From assembly GCF_958298935.1 (NCBI RefSeq), contig NC_084922.1, forward strand, positions 8,186,501 through 8,250,500: a stretch of 64,000 nt of DNA. The letters run 5' to 3'. Positions 47,643 through 58,957 of this stretch are shown one piece after another; within the stretch, counting starts at the first letter, position 1, and every line of letters starts with the position of its first letter. Below the pieces are notes generated by a model that saw nothing but the letters and a program-made list of their open reading frames with translations, was not told the DNA's origin and did not search any database. The stretch comes from Phragmites australis (lineage: Eukaryota; Streptophyta; Magnoliopsida; Poales; Poaceae). Made by a program: the position numbers and the translations under genes.

Positions 47643-49913
47643 CCTTTTCCATTTTTTTGCCACGAGCCCATGCGCATATATGCAACTTGCTCTCGATGCA
47701 TCTTTTGTTGATAGAAGGGAGTTTGTTTGCTCCATTCAATCAACTCATTAGATAGCATCCCCCTCCCTTTTTTTTTTCCTTTGATCCCTTGTACATAGGT
47801 TTTCTTTAATATCCCTTCTCTTATTTAGACCTCTCGGTTATTGCTGGCGAAGAATGGGCCAGAATGGTAGGTCAGCTATCTGTTGGTACAATCTGGCTTG
47901 TTGTCTGCACAACGGCTCTGTTCTCTCATGGTTGAGTTAGTCCATGGAATGCGACTGTTTGGGGGCTTCTGGCCGCTACGGCGCTACCCCAAAGAAACGA
48001 TGGAGACATGAATGGAAGGCATAGTACAGCTTGTGCTTCTGAGATTGACGTATGGACCCCTGGTATGTCTTACTGTGTTTCTGTTTCTGTTTCTGTTTCT
48101 TTCATGGGTGCTACACGCTACAGGGATACATTCTACTATACTTAAATAGTGTGACCCGAATGCCGACACGCGCACGGTTTACATGCCACATGTAAACTGT
48201 GTGCCCAGACAACTTATGGCTTTAATGAATTTAGAAATATCCACATGGATATATGTGGCACGAAATTGGATGCTTACCGTGTGACATGGTGAGCAGTGCC
48301 AGTGTACACCACACACGGGCCACATAGGCCATGTCCATACATGGCTATCAATGAGTCTGGTAAGCTAAAGCCAATTACTTTTCTGGACGTCGCTCGTTTT
48401 TTTTCTTTTCTTCTTGAATGTATGCCCTTCATCTGAATGCATCTTCATGAAAGGGAAATGTAAATCATTTGTGGTATTAGCAAAGGTTCACTCACCTTTC
48501 CTTCTCGATCTTCCTGGTATCTGGCGAGAACAATTATGTTTGCGGGGAATCCAGGCTTGGGTGAATAGTGCATCTTCCTCGGCTTTGGTGGCTGCGAAGC
48601 TAGGGTTTAGTTCATCTGAAGCCCTACCCCTAAAGGGATATGGGTGGGTGAAGGACGGCGGTGGTGGCGATGGTTGTTGCATGGAGGACAACGATGGGTG
48701 GTGTTGGAAGCTGGCACTATGACGACAAAGGAGCAGTGGTGAACGCTAGTGGAGGATACAACATCGCTGTTGCGGAGAATAGGAAGTAGGACCATGGGGG
48801 AGGTAGAGAAGGTAGTGGACAATGCCAGTAGCTGGGTGAAGGTGAAGGGTGATGGCCTCGGGTTGGAGGGGATGGGATTAGGGTCCCATTAATGAGAAGC
48901 GGATGACATCTATATATGTCGGAAGGATTGGCTAGGGAAATGAGCATGATTAGATCTTAATCTAAATGATGAAAATAACAAAAACAAAGATTTTTTTCGG
49001 TGTGTGCCTGATGCAGAGGCTGGAACTTTATTCCAAGTTCCTTTGTTCAGTGTCCGGAGAGACTCACTTACCGAGGGCATTTGTAATGGGAGCGATAGGA
49101 TTACCCGAGAATCCCAGAGGCTTGGTGATGTCCGAAGTACTGCCATGATACCGAACACTATAGCTTACCATGACAGACATAGGCCACAACAATTGTCTTA
49201 TATGTTGCCTTATAGCATTCACACATAAGATTTTATATGATGAGAAAAAGACGTTTTCTCACGAAACATCTCATAATATAAAATTTAGCACTATGCGATT
49301 GACACATGCGACACATCATTGTACTGTATGTTGTCGTGATGTGTTTTCTTCATGTTACACCGATCCACAAATTAAGGGTTTGTGGATTTACTAAAAGAAA
49401 AAAGAGAACAAGTTATAGGACATTTTGCTAAGCCGTCTCAAAGATTACATGGAGGCTAACACCTATAAGACGACATCATAATACTAGTACATCAACAGTG
49501 AGTAATTTGTGGTGGTTTCTTATCCTTTACTTGCCACTTGAATATTCCCCAAACGGAAGTAACGAGCACCACAGATCAGGGATGAGTAGCTAGAATATAG
49601 AACAGCTTATGTTTAGCGATAAGCCTCAGATATCTGGGCCAGAGCAATCTGCGAAAATGTATCTCATTCGGCGAGCCTTCAGTCCTGGCCACCAAAACCA
49701 AAACAAGAAAATGACGGCACGTTAGGAAATCGTCCCGACTCTCGAGTGACCAAGAGTCCAAGATGTACTTATCAAGTACCATTCACAGCTGCTTTAGTTG
49801 ACAACAAAATGTGCATATCAAATAAGGCTTTCACTCCCGGGCTCCATTTTTGAAAAATCAATCATTGCTAGTCCCTAGTCTTAACTCGAAACATCAGCTG
49901 GGTTATAATCTCA
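47643..49913. other. 3' UTR and intergenic DNA after the Enhancer-of-Polycomb-like gene
   Basis: The first ~250 bp are a likely 3' UTR. A TTTCTG microsatellite lies at about 48076-48102. A hairpin lies at 48173-48201: stem CACGGTTTACATG, loop CCA, stem CATGTAAACTGTG, with one G-T pair. Short frames at 48414-49160 are without recognisable signature. Confidence 0.5.
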
Positions 49914-51318
49914 GGACAATTTTTTATTTGCCATTGCAAATTGCTCTAATCCGGATCTGCCATCACACATAGGCTAATCCCGTGCATACACTTGTGCACG
50001 GAATTTTTTATTTGCCATTGCAAATCTTATATTCACTAATTAAAGGCTCTTTTTGGTGCCTTCACGCTAATCCTAAAAAAATCCTAGAATTTTTCATAAA
50101 ACAGCAAAGCATCCAACCGTCAAATTGATTGATTGACTAACTATAACCATAGATCAACAATCAGATGAAACAATATAGAAGATTAAAAAATAAATCATAG
50201 AGTTCAACCACAACACTACTTCTTCACTTACCTTTTCTTCCTTTTTTTAGATACCCTTTGTCCAACAAGTTTATGTTAGCAAACTTCAACTTAGTTACGT
50301 TAGCAATCAACACACTTTTCCAAATCAATTAAAATATGCCAATTAAATATGCGTGTAATCAAACATTACAAAATTAAAATAACAGAACGCAAACATATTA
50401 CGGATTATCACATAAAAATAATATCAAAGAATTTATAATGTATTTCCAAACATAATAATATGAGATACGATGGCGAGATTAAAAATAATAATAATTTTAA
50501 AAAATCAAGAAACAAATAAAAATCAATTTGCATAACACATAAAATGAAAATTATAAATTAGATCTATTCACAAATAATAAACATGATTCTAATATTATGA
50601 ACAAAAATTACATTTATATTTTACATTTCAATATTTAAATATAAATAGCTGATGTATCTTAGCATATAATCATTATTAACATAAATATCTATAATTTAAC
50701 TGTAAACTAAATTTTTAGCCTATGCAATCGCATAAGTTGATGTGCTAGTTGCTCTGATCCGGATCTATCATCGCACATCGGCTAATCCTGTGCATACTAC
50801 TTGCGCAAACCTAACTCTTATTTGTCATTGCCATTATGCCCATTATGCCCTTGTCTTCTTCCTCTATCCCTCAGCTATGTTACCCACTCCATTTGACCGC
50901 GTGTGGTAGTGTGTGCAGATCATGAAGGGATAGTGTTTGGGGGAGATTGCAGAAGGGGAGACCTTGAAAGATGCAGATCCTGCATAGGTCCTACGTCGGC
51001 CACGCCTCGGCTTGCTCCTTCATCTCCCTCCCCTCTCTATTCCTGATCCAGGCTAACACCCGAGGAAGCCGCTGCCGTCAATCCAAATCACACCGCTGCC
51101 ATGGAGATGCTTCAAATTTTTATTTTTTATGTGAAATGGATCAAACCAAATCAAAGAGGAGAAACAAGGCTGGGGTAGACAAGTATTTTTACACTCCGCT
51201 ACACGTCAATAATGGCATGTAAGGGTAAGATTTGCACGAATGGCATTTAGTGGCATACACGGAATTAGCTGATTTGCGATGGTTAAAGAAATTTGCAATA
51301 GCAAATAAAAAATTATCC
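49914..51318. mobile_element. TIR DNA transposon, non-autonomous, with internal duplication
   Basis: The left end (from 49915) GGACAATTTTTTATTTGCCA matches the reverse complement of the right end GGATAATTTTTTATTTGCTA. Similarity continues more loosely to GGCTAATCCCGTGCATAC against AGCTAATTCCGTGTATGC, so the inverted repeat is ~90 bp, MULE-like in length. No transposase is present. A clear target duplication was not found. A ~86-bp segment of the left end is duplicated in tandem and its second copy holds a Helitron. Confidence 0.6.
50025..50748 (+). mobile_element. Non-autonomous Helitron, 724 bp
   Basis: It begins TCTTATATTC and ends CTAG at 50745-50748, after a hairpin TATGC-AATC-GCATA at 50721-50734 placed 10 bp before CTAG. 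The flanks are A (50024) and T (50749), the Helitron target AT. Removing it gives CCATTGCAAA joined to TTGCTCTGATCC, which matches the uninterrupted copy CCATTGCAAATTGCTCTAAT at 49931-49950. That is a preserved empty site. It carries no gene. Confidence 0.85.
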
Positions 51319-51777
51319 CTATATTTTTCATGACCATTGTAAAGCTGTAATTAATTTTTTACTCATTCTTAACATCAGTGTTAGGCTAACGGAGAGCTCG
51401 AGTAAAATTCTAGAACCGTATCCAGAAAAAAGGCAAAATTCTAGAAAATCTACAATAATTTTACATCAACTTCAAATGAAAATGTGCAAGGATGCCTACG
51501 ACGGATTGGAGGTTTGCAACAGCATTTCAATTCTCAAAATAGCCAATCCGATCGAACGGCAGCACCAATGCTCATTGTACCGTCTCGATCGGATAATCCA
51601 TCAAGAACACACCGATATTAATTTGATCTTTCTTTCCCAAATAGTTACCAGAGCGGCGTTTAATCAAATCGAATCAAGATTGGCAGCAGCGTTAATACAA
51701 TACTACGTCCTTGTGGACTCCATTCTACTTGGCAGCTGTTTTTTGCGGAGAGCAATGCATGCGACGTCGCAAACCAG
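51319..51777. other. 3' flank of the UGT gene
   Basis: This is AT-rich sequence downstream of the minus-strand UGT stop codon and contains its presumed 3' UTR. No other feature is seen. Confidence 0.5.
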
Positions 51778-53259
51778 CTAATTGCCGGCGGCCACCTGCT
51801 GCGCGACGAACGCCCTGAGGTTCCTCTCCGACGAGCCGCCTTCCGCCGCGGCGGCGCGCGCCGTCTCCCTCCACATCGCGGCCTTGGCGCGCACCATCTC
51901 GGACGTGGCGAAGTCGAGGCACCTCCGTAGCTCATCGGCCTCCAGCACGCCGTCCTTGTCGCTCACCGCGACCCTGACCCCCGTGCCGAGCCGTTCCACC
52001 AGCCACGCGTTGGTGCCTTGGTCCGTCCACTGCGGCACGCCCACGACGGGCACGCCGCACGCCACGCTCTCCAGCGTCGAGTTCCACCCACAGTGCGTCA
52101 CGAAGCACCCCACAGCAGGGTGCGACAGCACCCTCACCTGGTCGCACCACTCCACCACCATGCCGCGCTCGCCGCCGAGTGCGGTGGCGTCGTTATCGCC
52201 GCCGTCTTCGATGCTGCGGTTGTCCTTACGCAGCACCCACAGGAACGGCCGGCCGCTCTCAGCCATGCCGCGCGCAACCTCCTCGATCTGCCGCTTGCTC
52301 ATCACCGACAGGCTCCCGAACGAGATGTACACAACCGAGCCGGCCTCCTGCGCGTCCAGCCACTCGAGGTAGCCCTTGCCGTCCTGCTTGAACAGGTCGT
52401 TGTCGGACGGCGGCGCGGTGCCGTTCTTGGCGCCGGCAGCCGTAGCGTCGTTGAGAAAGGAGAGCACGGGGCCGACGGGGACCACGTCGAGGCCGTGCTC
52501 CCTCAGCGACGCCACCGCCCCAGGCTCCATGGCGTCAAACGTGTTGGCGAGCACGGTGGGCCTGTCCTCACGGCCGAGCGCGTCGACGAGGTCGCGAAAC
52601 GCGGTGACCACGAAGGCGTAGGGGTCATTCTCGGAGGTGATGGTGATGAACGACGGCAGGTCGCGGATGCGGAGGGGTGGGAGCCCCGGCACGCGGACGG
52701 TAGCCCAGGGGTCACCCCCCGCCGCGGCAATGGCCTTGTCAACGCCGTCGGTGCCGCGGAAGAAGTGCACGTAGGCGGCGAGCACGGTGGCCGGCTGGAT
52801 CCAGTAGAGCGCGGCGGGCACGCCGTGGTCGCGGGCGACGTCGGCCACCCACGACAGCAGCAGCGTGTAGACGACGCGCGTGACGGGGCGCCCCGCGTCG
52901 CGGAGGCGGTCGAGGACGCCCGCCAGCGTGCGGGAGCCCACGACCTTGATCTGGGACATGTAGTGCGTGTGGTCGTGGACGGCGCTGTCGAACCCCGCGT
53001 CGTAGCCGTCGGAGTATGGCACGTACCACACGCCCCCGGCGTCCTGGTGGCCCTCCCCCGCCTCCTCGTCGGCCACCGCGCCGGGGAACATCTTGCGGTA
53101 CGCGGACACGGCCGTGGAGACGGTGACCCGCGCCCCCGTGGCGCGCAGCAGGCGGCGTGCGAGGTGGCGCGCCGGGTTGATGTGGCCCTGCGCCGGGTAC
53201 GTGGCCACCAAGAAGTGCGGCTCGGGCGCCGCCGCCGAGATCTCCTCCATGGCCGGCAT
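51778..53259 (-). CDS. UDP-glycosyltransferase, UGT75-like, intronless
   Basis: The frame is 493 aa from the first ATG at 53259; a second ATG lies at 53250, and the open frame extends upstream only through a TTG. It is a GT-B family 1 enzyme that would move glucose from UDP-glucose to a small acceptor in the cytosol. The N-terminal acceptor domain has the catalytic His26 in YPAQGHINPARHL. The C-terminal PSPG box starts at VEWCDQVRVLSHPAVGCF and continues through THCGWNSTLESV to QWTDQGTNAW. The last PSPG residues are usually D/E-Q, here DQ, as in glucosyltransferases. The sequence resembles grass UGT75 proteins (often annotated crocetin, anthocyanidin 5-O- or indole-acetate glucosyltransferases). 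The true acceptor cannot be read from sequence. GC content is very high, as in many intronless grass genes. Confidence 0.93.
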   Translation of the reverse strand: MPAMEEISAAAPEPHFLVATYPAQGHINPARHLARRLLRATGARVTVSTAVSAYRKMFPGAVADEEAGEGHQDAGGVWYVPYSDGYDAGFDSAVHDHTHYMSQIKVVGSRTLAGVLDRLRDAGRPVTRVVYTLLLSWVADVARDHGVPAALYWIQPATVLAAYVHFFRGTDGVDKAIAAAGGDPWATVRVPGLPPLRIRDLPSFITITSENDPYAFVVTAFRDLVDALGREDRPTVLANTFDAMEPGAVASLREHGLDVVPVGPVLSFLNDATAAGAKNGTAPPSDNDLFKQDGKGYLEWLDAQEAGSVVYISFGSLSVMSKRQIEEVARGMAESGRPFLWVLRKDNRSIEDGGDNDATALGGERGMVVEWCDQVRVLSHPAVGCFVTHCGWNSTLESVACGVPVVGVPQWTDQGTNAWLVERLGTGVRVAVSDKDGVLEADELRRCLDFATSEMVRAKAAMWRETARAAAAEGGSSERNLRAFVAQQVAAGN

Positions 53260-53406
53260 TGTTCGCCTATGCAAATCGCGCAACAGCCCAAGGCTCAGGA
53301 CAAGCTGTTTCTGGAAGGTAGTGAGGCTGATGACGGTGGCAGGCGAGCTAGTGAGCTGGTGAACAACGATGTGGTCGTGGAGGCAGAGCGGGCGTGGCTT
53401 GCCGCG

Positions 53407-53414
53407 TATTTATA
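53407..53414 (-). promoter_or_regulatory. TATA box of the UGT gene
   Basis: TATAAATA on the minus strand lies 147 bp upstream of the chosen ATG. This implies transcription from about 53380 and a leader of ~120 bp. It supports the ATG at 53259 as first in the message. Confidence 0.65.
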
Positions 53415-54129
53415 CGGAGGGAGAAGACGCGATGACGCAAGCGGTGAGGGTAGCCGCGCCGGAACGGCCGCAGGGCGGTGCGGTCAGTAGATAAGGCTGG
53501 CCGTTGGCCTTGCTTGCTCGGTGGCGGGTGCACAGCGCAGGTCTACAGCGGCTACAGGCTACAAGTGTTTGTGTGGTGCCTGCCTGGAGCAAAATGCCAG
53601 CAAGATATCCATTTGCTGCAACTCCAAACGACTGGAGCTGACCACATGTTTCCTAGCGGTGTTACCAGCACACAGCACATTACACGAGTCTCGGAATTTG
53701 ACTTGATTTAAATATACAATTTACCCAAAAAAAATAGATATACGAAATTAAATTCGACATCTGACACATATTAGGCTTAGTCGTCGATTGTCCTGTGGCG
53801 CTCGAGTCTGTAGCGTAGCGTCGTAGCTGACCTGCAGAGAGCTTAGTGTTTGTGTTTTGCCTTTGCGAGTCTGTTTACTGTGTTGCTGGGGCGCTCAATC
53901 TAAATTCTAATCACAATTTACTTTTTATGTTTAGTATTGTCCTGCGTAACAGTATAGTATTGCACTACTATTGCTATGTTTCGTAAATATATTACATCCG
54001 AAAATAGTAGCCCTCGTCCGGTGAGTTATTTGTTGATTTTTCTGAATTTTGTCCCGGTAGAAACTGGTTAGTTTCTTACTGAGCCTTCGGGATGATTTGT
54101 ACAAAGTTATTTGCTTCAAAAAGACCTGA
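53415..54129. other. Upstream flank of the UGT gene
   Basis: The first ~300 bp are probably promoter, GC-rich near the gene and AT-rich farther out. No gene is seen. Confidence 0.45.
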
Positions 54130-54515
54130 GTAATTTATCATCGGACTATCTAGTCAGTGCACAACTTATAAACTTTTTTTGAGAATACTCCGATGTGTAT
54201 ATTTTTCATCAACACCATACTATCTGGTGGCTTCATCTGTTTTGCTCTTTTCTACAGATTAGCTCCGGTGTGTACACTTTCTTTTACACCGGACTATACG
54301 GTGAGGGCTTTTCTCCTGTAGCTTCTCTAATTTAATCAAACTTTATTCCGGCTATTTGACTTCTTTATGTATTACATCTATGAGACCTACTAAAATATAT
54401 ACTTGATAAACATGTTAGTCTTATTAACTATGTTGTTATTAATAATTAAAATCATATACATACTTTAAAGATGTTTCGTTACAATCTCCTTAAAAGCATG
54501 TTCGCTATAGGGATG
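54130..54515 (-). repeat. LTR fragment of the second Copia-type family, reverse orientation
   Basis: The reverse complement of 54360-54510 matches the start of the copy at ~37950-38080: GCGAACATG, the segment around TAGTTAATAAGACTAACATG, and ATATATTTTAGTAGGTCTCAT. CCGGTGTGTACAC-like motifs occur between 54200 and 54310. Only ~390 bp are present. Confidence 0.65.
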
Positions 54516-54594
54516 GGCAAACAAATATGGACATCAAAGTTGGTGAAAACTACCTGTAATTGCCAATAAATCACCTATACCGATCCCTCTCCCT

Positions 54595-55171
54595 TTGTAC
54601 CACCCTCTGCTCCTCCTCCTCCTCCCGGTGTTCTTCCGTGTCGCCCCGTCCATCCTCCTTCGTGCCGCACCCCATGCCTCCCCCGATGCCGCCACCTTCC
54701 ACATCCTCACCTCCGCGCTCTGCCACGCCCACTGTCCCTCCGCCATCGCAGACATCCTGCACTGCATGCCCGCCCTCCTCCTCGACCCCGAAGAGCACCA
54801 CTGTCGCGCGATCCTCGCCTCCCTATTCCAGTGCGACCTCCCTCAAGACACGCTGATGTTCTTGGATGACATGCGACAGTGGGGCGTCTCACCGAGCAGG
54901 TCGGACCATCACGCTGTCCTGGTCGGACCATCATGTTGTCCTCAATGCGCTCCTGCGGGAGGGGATGGCGGCCAAGGCGTACGAGGCAATGGTGAAGCAG
55001 ATGGATGCCGATGGGGATGTCGGTGCGCTGTGCAACAAGGGTGACCTGGCAGGCGCAGGCATGATGGTGGAGTGCATGGAGCACGTCGGCTGCCTACCGG
55101 ACGTCAAGATTTTCAGTGTCGTAGTCACCGGGTGTGTGTCTTCTGGTGACACGGATGTAGCGAGGGTATGA
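54595..55171 (+). pseudogene. Pentatricopeptide repeat (PPR) gene fragment with frameshift
   Basis: The first frame reads PDAATFHILTSALCHAHCPS, then FLDDMRQWGVSPSR, typical PPR helices. After 54920 that frame is lost. A second frame continues as DHHVVLNALLREGMAAKAYE and ends CLPDVKIFSVVVTGCVSSGD. The break coincides with a 22-bp near-exact tandem duplication (54899-54920 and 54921-54942). The frame lacks an ATG and has only a few repeats, so it is a 5'- and 3'-truncated copy of a PPR gene, which in plants usually acts on organelle RNA. Confidence 0.75.
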
Positions 55172-57540
55172 GGAAGATGTGTTGCAATTTGCGGGAGAGG
55201 AAGACACATAGTTAATTGCATTTGGCATGCGCTAGCACTAGAAGAGTAGAAGTTAGCAGCCGCCGCCGGAGCCGAACAGGGGCTGTTGCGGGTGAGGTCA
55301 CTGTTTCTGTTGTTGATCATCGGTGAGCATAATTTGTATGATTGATGTATTAGTTACTACTTGATGGTTAAAAAATAATACAATATGAATTATGTTTTAT
55401 TTACTATTTTATTCTGCAAATTCGTATTTCTAAAATAGATACAAAGGAATAAACTGGATAAATATTTACTACAAAAGCTAAGAGCATTAGAGACATTACA
55501 AAACATAAGCTGTTATCTAACTCTCTCACAATCCAAATAGCCAAACAGTCATTAACTTTTGATCTTTCAACTTTTCACAATCCAATTTTCACAATTTAGC
55601 ATCTAAAAACTATTTTTTCACCCTGCTGAAACCGACAGAGCTGACTCCTCTGTCGTCCTCTCCGTCAGTAACGGCCAGGTTCTAGAAGGCGTGGGCGCAG
55701 AATACAACCCGCTGCCGAGCAAGAACAAGGCACGACGGCGATGGACACCCGACTACCCAACCCGAACCCCCCATATACGCATGAGCTGGATACGGAAGAC
55801 GTGACATGCGGGGTTACAATCGCAATCCAGTAACCCACACGAGGCCGGCCGGGTTAGCTGCATCTGCATGGTTGGTTCGGGCAGGCAGGTCGCCGGTGAC
55901 GTGCGCGATGACGAACAGACAGAGAATGCACACGTGCACTGCAGGGTTGGCCGACCTGAGCCTGTCCGTGTTCGGTTCACTGCCACGCGCGGGCGCGGCG
56001 ACGTGGAGTTCGGCGTCGGCACCTACGGCTTGCGTCTCCGGGGGCTGCTCCGCGCGCGGCCGGCGGACGTGCCGTGCCGGCCGCACGCCCAGCCGCCCGG
56101 CGACGTAAGCGCCGCCGATCGTGCTCAAATTGGGAACCACCGGTCCGAAGCTTGACGTTTTGGATCGCAAGAGACCGTCACGCTACGTGCAGGCTAGTTT
56201 ACTTGGCTTGTGATCGTAGTTAAGAGAAAAAAAGTTTAAGAACGAATTTTTTCCACCTTTTAGTTAGTGGGTTTAAGAGTAGGGTTAAAACATAAATTCT
56301 AATTAATGGTGAAGGTGTAATTATTTTTTATTGAATATGTATCCCTCATTTAATTATCACTCCTCTCTCAATAAGATATTGGCGAGAATTCATCCATAAA
56401 CTCTCGTTCCCGCAAAACAAACAAGAGATTTTCAAACCCTTTGTCTCTAAACTCCTATTATCTCTCACCGATTACCCCGAACCAAATCATGTTTGGTCCT
56501 ACGAGATCGATCGATCATCAACCCACCGGCTGATACATCGAGCGGCCAACAGTTTAAATTTTGATCTAGACAGGTAAGCATGAACGGCAAGTGCAGACCG
56601 GGCAGTAAGACGATCTGGTCTGATCAGACAGATCTGATCTGATCTCCAATGGCTGCGCTGTGGCGTCGAGTAAGGCCACACTGGTCACATGACTTGTGTA
56701 CTATGCAGGGCAGTATCTGATCTGGAATTTGTTGCTCAAGATGCGTAGTATTATTACTAGCAACAACAAGTATGTGTTCTGTATATATAAATCAATAATA
56801 TTATAATAAAAATTAAAAAATTATAGAAAAATAATTAAAAAATAGAAGGTTGGACATGCATCTCTATATATGGGGAAAAATAATGATGTATTAATACTAT
56901 TTAATATTGATAGCGTCTATGTTTTTAAATTAGTTGAAAGTTTCTAGATAATTGAGATAAGAGGAGACTAGTGTCCAACTTTAATTATAAATTATTTAAT
57001 CGTATAAGATGTATGATATATATCGTTTAAATATATCATAATTTGTTATTTTTATAAGAGCCTAAGTTATAGATGGCTTGGCGCTCTTGTTCCAGTTTCT
57101 GACATCTTTATTGATTTCCTTCAATCATGTTCTGCATGATTGAGGCATGGAAGCGGGATTAAACTACTGAGCAAGTCGGGTTCTTTCTTACACTTCTAGA
57201 AGCCTTCAACCAGCATCGAAAGCAGCAGATGCGACGCTTCTAGAACTTGAAGCTTCCACTGATCGTCTCGTATCGTTCCACAAGAATCGTGGCGGAATCT
57301 CCATCGACGGGTACTGTTTGTCAGCGTCGGTCCAGTTGGGCTCCTCTTAACATACTCCAAAGGTCCAAATAGTGCTGGAAGCTTGAAAAACTCAACAGGT
57401 AGACAACTATTATTTCAGGTGCCCTGTATTTGTCTGTCCTTTTAGATTTGATAATCCGTGGCGCGTCCAAGACCGCAAGTATGGAGGCTATCCCTACTCT
57501 TCTTCCTTCTTCTCTTAGCGATTAAATCTAAATACCAATT
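55172..57540. other. Intergenic, no gene seen
   Basis: 55620-56160 is GC-rich with overlapping open frames on both strands and no recognised signature. The rest is AT-rich. I see nothing I can name. Confidence 0.5.
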
Positions 57541-58957
57541 AGAACGAAATGAATAAACAGTTTTAAAATTAATTATTTAGTGATTAATAAAACTTATGAC
57601 AAATAACTAAAGATCACTAGAACTATGTCAAATTTTACAATCATAAGATGATATGCAACAATTTATATTTTAAAAATAAATTACATAAGGTAAATTGCAT
57701 GAATATAAGTAACACAAGAGATGACATCCGAATTTTATCTTGTATATCGATGATTTACCGATCACACGTAATCCACATTGAGGTGAGTTAAGCTTCTAAC
57801 TGCTTCTGTATCAAATATGCAATTCTCACACAGAGAAAAGACTTACACCGAATAACTTGATCTTAAACTAGAATAGAACAATAAACTATTCAATACCTTG
57901 ATTTCACTAGACTAACACTTTAACGCTCCGATAAGACGTGCTCTAAGCCTTTCACAATTACCACCGTGACTCCTTCACAAACTTCTTGGAACGACTCAAC
58001 GATGCAACCACCTCCAAGCCATCTAGAAGGAGACAATCTTCAAGAGTAACAAATCGACGATGCTTGCTTGAATGATCACTAGTGCCGCAAAGCTCAACCA
58101 CTATAATGTAATACACTAGATGCTCTCACATTCTCAAATATGCAACCCCTAAGCCAAGAGAAGGAGAGGGGGAAGGAAAGTGCACAAGAGTTCAAAAATT
58201 AGATGCTTGCTTACCAATTTGTACCAGCAATGAGTCTATTTATAGCTCATAACTATAAATGCGGCCATTGCCCAAGATTTGACAACTCTGTGCATTTGGT
58301 GGTCAGACCGTAATTCACCTAGCAGTTAGACCATAGCCAATACAATGGCTATAAAAGGTGTAATAATGACTCTGACATCACTCTAGTGGTCAGACCACCA
58401 CTTGTCTCGATCAGACCGCGAGCCTAGAATAGACTACCAAAACCCATTGTTCCCTAGCGGTCAGATCGGCCATGCCCGTTGGTCAGACTGCCAGACAGAG
58501 TAGAGAGTCCGAACCTCTCTGTTCCTTGACGATCAAACTGGAACACACCGCGGTCAGACCGGGTCTGAGGTCCTTCTAGAAATCTAACTTGTTTCTATAG
58601 CTGTTAGATCAGCCAAGCTCGGTGGTTAGACTAACACCTTGAACCTGAAAGAAACTACCTTGTCTATACAACGGTCAGTTTTTCTTCGACTGCCACCTCA
58701 TTCTAGATGAAATACAAGTTTGAACAATTATGACACTTTTGATATCTCAAGTAAACGAACATCAACCCCTCTTAATAGTACGTCACTTATCATATCAATT
58801 TAGTTATTTCTCTTCTCTAATCACCATTAATTGGCAAAAGAAAATACCCTACATTTTACACATTTGCTTTGAGATAGCTATTTGTATATCTTCTACACAT
58901 GCTTTTTCTAGCTTCACAACATCTTTGAGACTAATCTTTTAAGCCTAGATGCTTTAA
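57541..58957 (-). repeat. LTR of a third Copia family
   Basis: On the minus strand it begins TTAAAGCATCTAGGC directly after a purine-rich AAAAAGAGAGAGA (58959-58971), a typical polypurine tract. It ends near CGTTCTA. It contains repeated GCGGTCAGACCG-type motifs between 58290 and 58680 and a TATAAATAG box near 58240. Just outside its far edge, ATTGGTAT at 57539-57532 resembles a tRNA-Met primer site. Confidence 0.65.

Noticed and set aside
52018..53490. Long plus-strand open frame (490 codons) opposite the UGT gene
   Set aside because: It is the antisense shadow of a GC-rich coding sequence; its translation is low-complexity Arg/Val/His and has no domain.
55753..56170. Overlapping GC-rich frames on both strands
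   Set aside because: No motif, no splice pattern, and composition alone explains the open frames.
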